A stretch of DNA of 64,000 bases, taken from Massilia endophytica (GTDB taxonomy: Bacteria > Pseudomonadota > Gammaproteobacteria > Burkholderiales > Burkholderiaceae_D). Every line of letters begins with the position of its first letter. The stretch's first letter is position 1. The notes below the pieces were generated by a model, which saw only the letters and a list, made by a program, of their open reading frames with translations, had not been told where the DNA came from and did no database searches. Positions 42,527-51,139 of the stretch are shown here, piece after piece. The stretch spans positions 1,116,001-1,180,000 of the forward strand of contig NZ_CP088952.1 of assembly GCF_021165955.1 (NCBI RefSeq), in the 5' to 3' direction. Made by a program: the position numbers and the translations under genes.

Positions 42527-42875
42527 AGGAAAAATCAAGAGCCGCCAGCATACCATACCGGCCTCCCGGAACGGCAGGGGACGTGCGGTCCGGGCCCAAA
42601 CCATGTATAATGATCGACGCACCAAATGCAGGGCGGTGCAGATTCAGTTTAATAAAGAGTTGTTGACCGGGGCCGCGCGGCCCTTTGTTGTTCTGCGTTT
42701 GGGCATGTGCCCTCTCTTCTATTCGCACTGAATACATTCAACGGAAGCTGGCCCGGACATCGGGCTTTTTTCATTCCGGGTGATCCCCATATACGTGCCA
42801 TCGAGACCGCAACGCCGGGCTGGGTGGATTGTTCACTTTGCCGTGTCCACCAGCCATGGCTCAGAGAGATATTGA
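42527..42875 (+). promoter_or_regulatory. Structured leader region between the ProQ-type gene and rpoD
   Basis: 349 bp without a gene. On the plus strand it contains a TATAAT (42606-42611, no good -35), then three hairpins: GGGCC/GGCCC at 42670-42683, GGGC/GCCC at 42701-42712, and the terminator-like GCCCG/CGGGC plus six T at 42751-42771. A further pair GGTGGA/TCCACC (about 42823-42850) lies just before the rpoD start. This looks like either a small RNA ending at 42771 or a regulated rpoD leader. No protein-coding frame of note is present. Confidence 0.5.
42751..42771 (+). terminator. Intrinsic terminator inside the rpoD leader
   Basis: GCCCG (42751-42755), 5-base loop, CGGGC (42761-42765), then six T. 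Its position 105 bp before rpoD means that upstream transcripts, possibly including rpoD's own, may stop here. Confidence 0.6.
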
Positions 42876-45299
42876 ATGACGAAAACGCCGAAGACCTTAA
42901 CCTTGTCCGCCAAGAAGCCGCGCGCCGCCGCTGCGCCGCTGGCTGTAACTAAGACGACTTTATCTTATGTGATCGACAATGCGCAAGAGGACGCCGGCCA
43001 AGTAACTGTCGTGAAGAAGACCCGTTCCCGCCTGGCCGCCGTGGCGCCGGTGGAAGAAGCGGCGGCGCCCGCGCCGAAAAAAGGCCGCAAGGCCGCAGCC
43101 GCAGTGGAAGCTGTGGAAACCGTGGCGGAAGCCGCGCCGAAGGCCACCCGCGCGCGCAAGAGCAAGGCCGAGCCGGAAGCTGCGCCTGCGCTGCCGCCGA
43201 CCGCGCCTGCCGCCGTCAGCCAGGTGACCGATGCCGCCGCGCTGGCCGCCATCGACACCTCGGGCTACCTGCTGCCGGGCGTGAAAGTGCCGGGCCGCCG
43301 CGGCCGCAAGCCAAGCGAATTCACGCCCGAGAACGATGAAGTGGCGGCGCTGAACGCCGTGGAGCGCGCCGAACTGAAGGCCGCCTCCAAGGCGCGCGAG
43401 CGCAAGGCCAAGGGCGTGGACGCGCTGGGCATGGATGCGGGCGCCTCGGCCGAGGACCTGGAAAAACGCCGCCAGCAGTTCAAGAACCTGATCAACATGG
43501 GCAAGGACCGCGGCTTCCTGACCTATGCCGAGATCAACGACCAGCTGCCGGAAAACATTGTCGATCCGGAGGCGATCGAAGGCATCATCGCGACCTTCAA
43601 CGACATGGGTATCGCCGTCTACGAGCGCGCCCCCGACGCGGAAGCGCTGCTCCTGAGCGACAACGTGCCTGCCGCCGCCAGCGACGACGAAGTGGAAGCC
43701 GCTGCCGCCACCGCGCTGTCCACCGTGGACTCGGACTTCGGCCGCACCACCGACCCCGTGCGCATGTATATGCGCGAGATGGGCGCGGTGGCGCTGCTGA
43801 CGCGCGAAGGCGAGATCGAGATCGCCAAGCGCATCGAGGAAGGCCTGCGCGACATGATCCAGGCCATCTCCGCCTGCCCCACCACCATCGCCGAGATCGT
43901 GGCCCTGGCCGAGAAGATCGAGAACGACGAGCTGAAAGTGGACGACGTGGTGGACGGCTTCGTGGACCCCGATGAATCGGGGCCTGCGCCGGTGGCCGTG
44001 GCCGCATCCCACGACGAAGACGACGTAGAAGAGCTGGACGAAGAGGAGGATGGCGACGCCAACGGTGGCGCCGCGGGCTTCTCCGCCGAACAGCTGGCCC
44101 AGCTGCGTACCGACGCGCTCGAGCGCTTCGCCGTCATCGGCACCCAGTACGAAAAGATGCGCAAGGCCTCGTATGGCTCCGCCTCCTACCTGAAGGCGCA
44201 GAAGCTGATCTCCGCCGAGCTGCTGACCATCCGCTTCACCGCGAAAGTGGTGGAGAAGCTGTGCGACACCCTGCGCGGCCAGATGGAACAGGTGCGCAAT
44301 ATCGAGCGCGCCGTGCTGGAACTGTGCGTGAACAAGTGCGGCATGCCGCGCGCCCACTTCATCAAGGTCTTCCCGGGCAGCGAGTGCGACCTGGACTGGG
44401 TGGACGGCGAAGTGGAAGCGGGCCATCCCTACAGCGCGGTGCTGGGCCGTAACGTCCCCGCCATCAAGGAGCTGCAGAACAAGATGATCGACCTGCAGGA
44501 GCGCGTGGCGCTGCCGCTGGCCGACCTGCGCGCCATCAACAAGCAGATGGCAGCTGGCGAAAAGCGCGCCCGCCACGCCAAGCGCGAAATGACGGTGGCC
44601 AACCTGCGCCTGGTGATCTCGATTGCGAAGAAGTACATCAACCGCGGCCTGCAGTTCCTGGACCTGATCCAGGAAGGCAATATCGGCCTGCTGAAGGCCG
44701 TGGACAAGTTCGAGTACCGCCGCGGCTACAAATTCTCCACCTACGCCACGTGGTGGATCCGCCAGGCGATCACGCGTTCGATCGCGGACATGGCCCGCAC
44801 CATCCGCGTGCCGGTGCACATGATCGAGACCATCAACAAGATGAACCGCATCTCGCGCCAGATCATGCAGGAAACCGGCAGCGAGCCGGATATGGCGACC
44901 TTGGCGCAGAAGATGGAGATGCCGGAATCGAAGGTGCGCGAGATCATGAAGATCGCCAAGGAGCCGATTTCGATGGAAACGCCGATGGGAGAGGACGGCG
45001 ATTCGCAGCTGGGCGACTTCATCGAGGACAACACCACCCTGGCGCCGCTGGACGCAGCCCTGCATGCCTCGATGCGCAACGTGATCAAGGAAGTGCTGGA
45101 TTCGCTGACCCCGCGCGAAGCGAAGGTGCTGCGCATGCGCTACGGCGTGGAGATGTCGAACGACCACACGCTGGAAGAAGTGGGCAAGCAGTTCGACGTA
45201 ACCCGCGAGCGTATCCGCCAGATCGAAGCGAAAGCCATGAGCAAGCTGCGCCAACCCTCGCGCTCGGACAAGCTCAAGACCTTCCTGACGCATAACTAA
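42876..45299 (+). CDS. rpoD: RNA polymerase primary sigma factor RpoD (sigma-70)
   Basis: 807 residues. The first about 200 are Lys/Ala-rich and low complexity, then sigma 1.1, a non-conserved region with an acidic stretch (DEEEDGDANGG), and sigma 2-4. Core motifs are intact: KKYINRGLQFLDLIQEGNIGLLKAVDKF (2.2), KFSTYATWWIRQAITRSIAD (2.3-2.4) and the 4.2 helix TLEEVGKQFDVTRERIRQIEAKA. It reads most promoters in growing cells. The long N-terminus is common in Burkholderiales. The start has only a weak AGAGAG ribosome site. Confidence 0.97.
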   Translation: MTKTPKTLTLSAKKPRAAAAPLAVTKTTLSYVIDNAQEDAGQVTVVKKTRSRLAAVAPVEEAAAPAPKKGRKAAAAVEAVETVAEAAPKATRARKSKAEPEAAPALPPTAPAAVSQVTDAAALAAIDTSGYLLPGVKVPGRRGRKPSEFTPENDEVAALNAVERAELKAASKARERKAKGVDALGMDAGASAEDLEKRRQQFKNLINMGKDRGFLTYAEINDQLPENIVDPEAIEGIIATFNDMGIAVYERAPDAEALLLSDNVPAAASDDEVEAAAATALSTVDSDFGRTTDPVRMYMREMGAVALLTREGEIEIAKRIEEGLRDMIQAISACPTTIAEIVALAEKIENDELKVDDVVDGFVDPDESGPAPVAVAASHDEDDVEELDEEEDGDANGGAAGFSAEQLAQLRTDALERFAVIGTQYEKMRKASYGSASYLKAQKLISAELLTIRFTAKVVEKLCDTLRGQMEQVRNIERAVLELCVNKCGMPRAHFIKVFPGSECDLDWVDGEVEAGHPYSAVLGRNVPAIKELQNKMIDLQERVALPLADLRAINKQMAAGEKRARHAKREMTVANLRLVISIAKKYINRGLQFLDLIQEGNIGLLKAVDKFEYRRGYKFSTYATWWIRQAITRSIADMARTIRVPVHMIETINKMNRISRQIMQETGSEPDMATLAQKMEMPESKVREIMKIAKEPISMETPMGEDGDSQLGDFIEDNTTLAPLDAALHASMRNVIKEVLDSLTPREAKVLRMRYGVEMSNDHTLEEVGKQFDVTRERIRQIEAKAMSKLRQPSRSDKLKTFLTHN

Positions 45300-45309
45300 G
45301 CAGCAAACG

Positions 45310-45338
45310 AAAAAGGAGGCCTCGGCCTCCTTTTTTTT
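45310..45338. terminator. Bidirectional terminator of rpoD
   Basis: 11-bp arms (45310-45320 and 45325-45335) with a 4-base loop and eight T on the right, five A on the left. It ends rpoD and, on the other strand, overlaps the stop codon of the DUF2200 gene. Confidence 0.9.
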
Positions 45339-45684
45339 ATCGCAGTATCTTCTCCATCGCCTTCCCCTTCGCCAGCTCGTCGACCAGCTTGTCCAGATAG
45401 CGGATCTTCTGCATGAGAGGGTCCTCGACCTTCTCCACGCGCACGCCGCACACCACGCCCGTGATCAGCGAGCTGTTTGGATGAAGCGCAGGCGCCTGCG
45501 CAAAGAACTCCCTGAAATTGACGTGCTTGTCGATCTGCCCAGCCAACTGCGCGCCGCTGTAGCCGGTGAGCCAGCAGATGACCTGGTCCACCTCATCCCT
45601 GCTGCGTCCCTTGCGCTCCGCTTTCTGCACATACAGCGGATAGACCTTCGAAAACTCCGTGGTGAAAATCCGGTGCTCAGCCAT
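45337..45684 (-). CDS. DUF2200 family protein
   Basis: 115 residues from ATG 45684 (AAAGG upstream; a longer frame adds 13 unlikely residues). Matches DUF2200 throughout: HRIFTTEFSKVYPLYVQKAERKGR, VDQVICWLTGYSGAQL, ending RYLDKLVDELAKGKAMEKIL. Function unknown; small and soluble. Convergent with rpoD. Confidence 0.88.
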   Translation of the reverse strand: MAEHRIFTTEFSKVYPLYVQKAERKGRSRDEVDQVICWLTGYSGAQLAGQIDKHVNFREFFAQAPALHPNSSLITGVVCGVRVEKVEDPLMQKIRYLDKLVDELAKGKAMEKILR

Positions 45685-45767
45685 CCCTTTCCTCCATTTC
45701 CGTTCCGTATCGTGTGGCGTCATGCAGCCACGTCAGTATGCTATCCGCTCCTCTCGATCAGGAGTAG

Positions 45768-47639
45768 ATGATGACTATTAATTTGCTAGCGAAATCACTC
45801 ATCGGTATGAGCATCGCAGCCCTGGCAGGCGCTGCAACGGCAGACGAATGCACGCAGGGCTGCCTGCAGAAGCGCTGGGTCTACTGGGGCGGCAACCTCA
45901 TGAACGCCGATGACTATAACAACTTCCTGGCGCTGCTCCCTCAAGTAAAGCTAAACGGATTCAATGGCGTCGCCCTCTCCAGCGGCGGCAATGGCGCATA
46001 CAGTGTGTTGATCCAGCCGCAGTATTCCGACGACTGGAAGAACCAGGTCCGCGCCCGCTACCAGCAGGCCCTGGACGCAGCACGCAATGCGGGCGTGGAG
46101 CTGATCCCGGTCAGTGCGAACCCGGAAGTGCCGCAGGCAGTCGATCCCTCGCTGATGGAAGCATTCCCGGTCACCACCGACTACCTCGTAGCCAGCCGCG
46201 TGGCCAGCGCGCCTTCGCAGAACCTCATTCAGAATCCCGGCTTTGAAGACGCCCAGGTCGGAAGCTGGGCCTATGATCCGTGGGACGCCACCGCAATGGG
46301 CGGCGCAATGATCGACACCACAGTCGCGCGCACGGGCAGCAAGTCCTTCAAGCTGAAACCCAAGCTGCAGGAGCCGAGCGACCCCAATGCGCCGCGCAAC
46401 AATTCCGTCCGGCTGTTCCAGGAACTGCACCTGAAACCGAACAAGGCCTACCGCCTGTCCTTCTACCTGAAAAGCGATGCCTACGCCAAGCCTGAATCGC
46501 TTCGCTTGCTGCTGCAGTCGGTTGCCGATGCCTCCAACAGTTCGGTGGCTGTCTACGCCCACGCGGGCCACAATCTGGGCTGGGGCACCGATGGCGCTGG
46601 CAAGTGGAACGCCAGCAGCAACAGCGCCACCTTCACCGCCAACCAGAACTGGAAGCAGTACAACGTACAGTTCAACACAGGGAAGTACGCCAATGTCCGC
46701 TTCTACATCGGTACCTGGAGCCTTGCGCCGAGCCTTAGCACGGTATGGATCGACGATGTGGTGCTCACTGAAGTCGGCATGTCGATGCGCGTGAACCGTG
46801 GCGACGGCAAGGACCTTGTCGTACGTTCCTCAAGCGGGGCCGCCACCTACGTTCAGGGAAGCGACTACACGGTGCAAGGAGAGAAGCTGCAGATCCTGAA
46901 TCCGGCGATTCCCGATGGGGCCACGCTGAAGGTGAGCTGGCGCCAGTCGGGCGAGCATATTTTCTCTTCCGCGCCACCCGCCATCGCCTGCCAGAACGGC
47001 CGCTTCTTCACGATCCAGAAGCAGTTGTACGACGCACTGGCTCCGCTGTTCAACGGCCAGCAGTACGCGACGGGCAATCTCAGCAAGTACTTCATGTACT
47101 ACGACGAGATTCGCCTGATGAACTGGGAGAAGGACGTGCCGAACTGCTACATGCCCACCGCGGCAAATTATCTGGGCCGAATGGTCAGCGGCGTGCAGGC
47201 GCAGCTGCCATCGACCGCGGAGACTCTGGTCTGGAACGACATGTTCGATCCGAACATGAACGCGGTTCCCGAATACTTCCTCGCCAACGGCAGCCTCGTT
47301 CAAAGCGACGTCAGCGCCTACGGCCTGCGTCCGCAAACAGTGATCGTCAACTGGACTGGCGGCTCGGATACCAGTGCGTCCGCCAACACCCTGCGCAGGC
47401 AATCGCTCGCCTACTTCGCCGACTACAAGCAGGTGGTGGCGCTGTTCTACGACAAACTGGAGAGCACTGACGGGTGGCTGTCATCCATGACGGCGGCGCA
47501 GACCGCCGATCCCGCGCTGCAGGTGGACGGCATCATGTACACCACCTGGAACAAGGACTACACCAAGCTTGACGACGTGGCGCAGAAGCTGCGCGCCCAC
47601 GCTGTCTGGGGCAAGCACTGGCCACCAGCAACTCCATGA
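45768..47639 (+). CDS. Secreted modular protein: TIM-barrel-like with an inserted carbohydrate-binding module
   Basis: 623 residues. A signal peptide ends near residue 25 (ATA-D). Residues 30-145 look like the start of a TIM barrel (RWVYWGGNLMNADDYNN; GVELIPVSANPE). A segment near 155-340 (LIQNPGFEDAQVGSWAYDPW, then TARTGSKSFKLKP) is CBM4/9-like. The C-terminal 250 residues (YFMYYDEIRLMNW; VIVNWTGGSDTSASA) may complete the barrel. I infer a glycan-active enzyme but cannot name a GH family or catalytic residues. GGAGTAG precedes the ATG. Confidence 0.65.
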   Translation: MMTINLLAKSLIGMSIAALAGAATADECTQGCLQKRWVYWGGNLMNADDYNNFLALLPQVKLNGFNGVALSSGGNGAYSVLIQPQYSDDWKNQVRARYQQALDAARNAGVELIPVSANPEVPQAVDPSLMEAFPVTTDYLVASRVASAPSQNLIQNPGFEDAQVGSWAYDPWDATAMGGAMIDTTVARTGSKSFKLKPKLQEPSDPNAPRNNSVRLFQELHLKPNKAYRLSFYLKSDAYAKPESLRLLLQSVADASNSSVAVYAHAGHNLGWGTDGAGKWNASSNSATFTANQNWKQYNVQFNTGKYANVRFYIGTWSLAPSLSTVWIDDVVLTEVGMSMRVNRGDGKDLVVRSSSGAATYVQGSDYTVQGEKLQILNPAIPDGATLKVSWRQSGEHIFSSAPPAIACQNGRFFTIQKQLYDALAPLFNGQQYATGNLSKYFMYYDEIRLMNWEKDVPNCYMPTAANYLGRMVSGVQAQLPSTAETLVWNDMFDPNMNAVPEYFLANGSLVQSDVSAYGLRPQTVIVNWTGGSDTSASANTLRRQSLAYFADYKQVVALFYDKLESTDGWLSSMTAAQTADPALQVDGIMYTTWNKDYTKLDDVAQKLRAHAVWGKHWPPATP

Positions 47640-47743
47640 AGTACGTTCAGGCGCATCTTGCTGCACCGCGTGTGCGCGATGCGCTGCTTCCACACGTGGT
47701 CAAACTACGGTGCCTCCTTCAGTGGGGCAGTCTTATTCTGACT

Positions 47744-47789
47744 CGTTCTAATTCTCTCGATTCGGTGCTATTCCGATCTACATCAGTCT
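47744..47789 (+). repeat. Left imperfect terminal repeat of the islet
   Basis: 46 bp beginning CGTTCTAATT and containing CGATCTA and CAGTCT. 34 positions match the reverse complement of 48503-48548, and the first ten are identical. Confidence 0.7.
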
Positions 47790-47934
47790 CAATTTCGCGT
47801 GCATGGGTCTAAAACGGTCCACAGATTCACGTCACGAATCTAATTCGATCCCGTTCTTTGGACTGAAAATCTAAAGCGAACTAAATTCCTGTTCTGCCGT
47901 CCAATCTTTAGACTCTTTTCGAAAGGACTGAATC

Positions 47935-48321
47935 ATGGGATATGTGGCAAAGCAGGCGGTTTACCTTCCTGTATCTGACTTTCTGGACCTTGAACTCTGT
48001 TTGCTGGACACACGTCCAGGCGTCCAGCCGGACGCCTTCGTGACGGAGCTTGTAAGGCGCTGGCTGGCAGTTGAGATGGAGAGGCTCTCGCTGCGTAAGA
48101 ACGGCAGGGCGATGCGCGGCTATCAATGGAAGAATATCTTTCTACCAGACGGAACTAGTCTTCGAACAAGTTATCAGGGCACCATCGAATTCGCCAAGGT
48201 TGTCGGAGACCGCATTGTTTCGGACGATGGCGCGACGTTGACGCCATCGTTGTTTGCCAATCGCCATGCAGAAGGCCGCAACGCCTGGCGCCTTGTGTGG
48301 CTCCGCTTTCCCGGCGATTAA
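47935..48321 (+). CDS. RAMA/DUF2924-like small protein carried by the islet
   Basis: 128 residues. ATG 47935 has AAAGGA 8 bp upstream. The C-terminal half (about 60-128) has the pattern FLPDGTSLRTSYQGTIEFAK ... LTPSLFANRHAEGRNAWRLVW, which resembles RAMA / DUF2924 domains that read or accompany DNA modification and mobile elements. The N-terminal part is a short helical segment. Codon use is less GC-biased than in the neighbours. I infer a DNA-binding accessory function; no partner gene is present. Confidence 0.6.
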   Translation: MGYVAKQAVYLPVSDFLDLELCLLDTRPGVQPDAFVTELVRRWLAVEMERLSLRKNGRAMRGYQWKNIFLPDGTSLRTSYQGTIEFAKVVGDRIVSDDGATLTPSLFANRHAEGRNAWRLVWLRFPGD

Positions 48322-48502
48322 TACTGGGTACGCGCCGCCAATTGCAGGACGCGGTTTGACGAACTGCTGCGAGAACAGTCTAAAAACCAGATGGCGGCAG
48401 ACCAAAACAGTCTAGCCATCCATGGCGCATAGTCTATTCTGGTCTAAAGGTTTCATTGTGAAGACGAAACCGGTCTAAAGAAATTGAAGGCTCCGCGATT
48501 CT

Positions 48503-48548
48503 AGACTGTTCTAGATCGAACAAGAGCGGTTTCGAGCAAATTAGAACG
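48503..48548 (-). repeat. Right imperfect terminal repeat of the islet
   Basis: 46 bp whose reverse complement begins CGTTCTAATT and aligns with 47744-47789 without gaps at 34 positions. Inward of it are three further GTCTAAA-type copies. Confidence 0.7.
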
Positions 48549-48601
48549 GGTGCCCGAAAGGGAAGGGGACACCACGGATACGGTATGTTCGCTAAAGGAG
48601 C

Positions 48602-49711
48602 TCAGGAGTTCCAAAGCACCTGCTGGCGGCGGGGGCCGAGCAGGCCGGCCTTGTAGTCGCGCCAGACGTGGTTGATGGCCCAGAGTGCGATGGGGAGGAT
48701 GGTGAAGAAGGTCAGCCAGTCCACGATTTTCCAGCTGTTGTCTTCGACCGGATGGACCGGTTTGGCGAAGGCCTGGTATTTGTGGCCGGTGTAGGCTGCG
48801 CCGATGATCTGGCCGTCGTCGGTGATCTTAGTCGTCAGATAGTGGCTGTTCCGGTTCGGCAGGATGCGCATGGCGCCGTTCTCGTAGACGAAGGTGAGGG
48901 GAGCGTTGTCGCCGGAGCGGATGGTGCCCACCACCGTGCCTTCGCGGTTGATGCCGGTGGCGTAGCTGTTGCCCTTGGCGATCATGGCGCCCAGGTCGAC
49001 CACTCGGTCACCGTCCCACAGAACGGCATGCCACTTGCGGTCCGCGGTCTCGGAGGCGCCCACCACAACGCCCTTGTCGTTGATCGCCATCGCGGCGCTG
49101 ACGCGGCCGCCCAGCGTCGGCAGTTCCTTCATGCCCTGTTCCGGCGTGTAAAGGAAGGCGCGGCGGAAGCCGTTGGCGTTCTGCGCGGCGCCCACCACTT
49201 GGCCTTGGGCGTTCAGCGCGGTGGCGTAGCTGTTCTTGCCGCCGAAGGTGCCGAGGTCCTTCATCTCCTTGCCGTCGTGGACGAAGGCATGGAAGGTGCG
49301 GCTGTCCACGTCCGCGTAGCCCGCCACGGCGCCGTCGCGGTTGATGGCGATGGCGAGGCTGCTGCGGCCGCCCACCGTGCCGAGGTCGCGCATGCCGTTT
49401 TCTTCGTCGTAGGTGAAGGCGCGCCACGCGCCGCTGCCATTCAGCGCGCCGCCGATCACGACGCCCGCGTGATTGACGGCGGTGGCGTAGCTGTCGCTGC
49501 CGCCCAGGGTGCCGAGTTTGATGAGTTTTCCCTGGCGGGCCAGTATGGCGTGGCGGATGCCGTCCGAATCCCTGACTTCGCCCACCACGTCGCCCGCGAT
49601 GTTGACGTCCGCTGCAATGCTTTCTTCATTCCGGCCTTCGCCGAAGCCAGTTTGCGCCTGTGCCGCGCCATGCAGCAGCAGGGTGAGACCGATTGCAGCG
49701 AATGCTTTCAT
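48602..49711 (-). CDS. HAF-repeat secreted protein with a C-terminal membrane anchor
   Basis: 369 residues. A signal peptide ends AQA-Q. Six or so repeats of about 45 residues follow, each with a HAF-type turn (RHAILA, WRAFTY, FHAFVHD, RRAFLY, WHAVLWD) and an LGTLGG / LGTVGG / LGTFGG motif, forming a propeller-like fold. A C-terminal helix (WLTFFTILPIALWAINHVW) plus basic tail resembles a sorting anchor. Function unknown. Confidence 0.82.
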   Translation of the reverse strand: MKAFAAIGLTLLLHGAAQAQTGFGEGRNEESIAADVNIAGDVVGEVRDSDGIRHAILARQGKLIKLGTLGGSDSYATAVNHAGVVIGGALNGSGAWRAFTYDEENGMRDLGTVGGRSSLAIAINRDGAVAGYADVDSRTFHAFVHDGKEMKDLGTFGGKNSYATALNAQGQVVGAAQNANGFRRAFLYTPEQGMKELPTLGGRVSAAMAINDKGVVVGASETADRKWHAVLWDGDRVVDLGAMIAKGNSYATGINREGTVVGTIRSGDNAPLTFVYENGAMRILPNRNSHYLTTKITDDGQIIGAAYTGHKYQAFAKPVHPVEDNSWKIVDWLTFFTILPIALWAINHVWRDYKAGLLGPRRQQVLWNS

Positions 49712-49794
49712 GCGTCCTCCGTGGGGTCAGGATTTTTTTCTCTACTATACGTTATTATTCCGCTCAGATTTCCTCACATTGTCACAGGCGGAAA

Positions 49795-50757
49795 ATGAAA
49801 GTTTGCATCGTTGGCGCTGGCGCCATCGGCGGTTTTATCGGCACCCGGCTGGCTGCGGCGGGCGGGGTGCAGGTCAGCGCGCTGGCGCGGGGCGCAACGC
49901 TGGATGCCTTGCGCATCCATGGCTGGCGCCTGCGCGAAGGAGATGCCTTGCTGACGGCGCCCCTTGCCCAGGCATCGGACAGCGCGGCCGATCTGGGCGT
50001 GCAGGACCTCGTCGTCATTGCCGTCAAGGGCCCTGCGCTGGGCGCCATCGCTGCGGCCATCGGTCCGCTGATCGGCGAGCGTACGGTGGTGCTGCCTGCC
50101 ATGAATGGCGTGCCATGGTGGTTTGGCGGCAGCACTGGGCCGCTGGACAGCGTCGATCCCGGCGGACGTATTGCTGCCGCCATTCCCTATGGCCAGGTGC
50201 TGGGCTGCGTGGTGCATGCTTCCACGTCCCAGGCCGAGCCGGGCCTGGTGCAGCATCGCATGGGCAAGGGATTGATTGTGGGCGAGCCGGAGGGCGGCGA
50301 GTCGGCGCGTGCGCGCGTGGTGGCTGGGCTGCTGTCGGACGCGGGCTTCGAGGTCACGCTGTCGCCGCGCATCCGCTACGATATCTGGTACAAGCTGTGG
50401 GGGAACATGACGATCAATCCCGTGTCGGCCATCACGGGAGCCACTGCCGACAGGCTGCTGGACGATCCGCTGGTGAGCGCCTTCTGCATCGCGGCGATGC
50501 GCGAGGCTGCGGCCATCGGGGAGCGAATCGGCTGTGCCATCAGCGAAACGCCGGAGGACAGGCAGCTCGTCACCCGCAAGCTGGGCGCTTTCAAGACGTC
50601 GATGCTGCAGGATGTGGAAGCGGGCCGGCCGATTGAGCTGGACAGCATTGTGGCTGCCGCGCGCGAGATCGGCCAGCGCGTTGGCGTGGCAACGCCCAAT
50701 ATCGACGCGCTGCTGGGGCTGACGCGCCTGTTCGCACAGGTGCGGGGTCTGTATTAG
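49795..50757 (+). CDS. Ketopantoate reductase family protein (PanE-like)
   Basis: 320 residues, family length. Rossmann motif VGAGAIGGFIG at the start, the NADPH-pocket region VIAVKGPALG, and the C-terminal catalytic block YKLWGNMTINPVSAITGA with the lysine typical of PanE. It reduces 2-dehydropantoate, or a related 2-oxo acid, with NADPH. Paralogues with other substrates are common, so the exact reaction is uncertain. Confidence 0.88.
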   Translation: MKVCIVGAGAIGGFIGTRLAAAGGVQVSALARGATLDALRIHGWRLREGDALLTAPLAQASDSAADLGVQDLVVIAVKGPALGAIAAAIGPLIGERTVVLPAMNGVPWWFGGSTGPLDSVDPGGRIAAAIPYGQVLGCVVHASTSQAEPGLVQHRMGKGLIVGEPEGGESARARVVAGLLSDAGFEVTLSPRIRYDIWYKLWGNMTINPVSAITGATADRLLDDPLVSAFCIAAMREAAAIGERIGCAISETPEDRQLVTRKLGAFKTSMLQDVEAGRPIELDSIVAAAREIGQRVGVATPNIDALLGLTRLFAQVRGLY

Positions 50758-51089
50758 ACCTTGCGCACGAACTCGGACTTGAGGCTCATGGCGCCGAAGC
50801 CTTCGATCTTGCAGTCGATATCGTGGTCGCTGTCCACAAGGCGGATGTTCTTGACCTTGGTGCCTTGCTTGATCACGCCGCCGGAACCTTTCGGCTTCAG
50901 GTCCTTGATGACGGTGACGGTGTCGCCGTCCTGCAGCACGTTGCCGGAGGCGTCGCGGTAAACACGCGCGGTCTCGGTGTCGGCGGCGCTGGCGCTCCAT
51001 TCGTGGGCGCATTCGGGGCAGATGTAGTTGCCGCTGTCCTCATAGGTGAATTCGGACTTGCATTGCGGGCAGGGTGGCAGGGAGCTCAT
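50754..51089 (-). CDS. PhnA-type zinc-ribbon protein (YjdM-like)
   Basis: 111 residues from ATG 51089. A zinc ribbon at the N-terminus (C7, C10, C24, C27) and the PhnA core DGDTVTVIKDLKPKGSGGVIKQGTKVKNIRL. Once linked with phosphonate use, the family role is unclear. It overlaps the convergent panE-like stop by four bases and is divergent from the GNAT gene. Confidence 0.9.
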   Translation of the reverse strand: MSSLPPCPQCKSEFTYEDSGNYICPECAHEWSASAADTETARVYRDASGNVLQDGDTVTVIKDLKPKGSGGVIKQGTKVKNIRLVDSDHDIDCKIEGFGAMSLKSEFVRKV

Positions 51090-51139
51090 AAAAAATGGAA
51101 GGTAAACGGCGAAAACCGTAAGTATACTAGGAGACAGGA

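Larger units (their letters stand above)
47741..48551. mobile_element. Small low-GC islet bounded by imperfect inverted repeats
   Basis: About 811 bp lying between two convergent genes. The ends (47744-47789 and 48503-48548) pair in inverted orientation at 34 of 46 positions, starting with CGTTCTAATT on both sides. Both flanks also hold many short copies of (A/G)GTCTAAA or its complement, as at 47806, 48378, 48441 and 48471. There is one gene and no transposase. It looks like a non-autonomous or decayed transposon of the kind with several transposase-binding sites per end. No target duplication could be shown. Confidence 0.6.

Noticed and set aside
42601..42700. A tRNA gene in the rpoD leader
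   Set aside because: No cloverleaf with the conserved T-loop and acceptor stem can be drawn.
42960..45293. Long antisense frame over rpoD
   Set aside because: Composition is His/Gln/Arg/Leu-biased shadow sequence; rpoD is certain.
47735..48556. A 5-bp target duplication around the islet
   Set aside because: The bases outside the paired ends differ on the two sides, so no duplication can be claimed.
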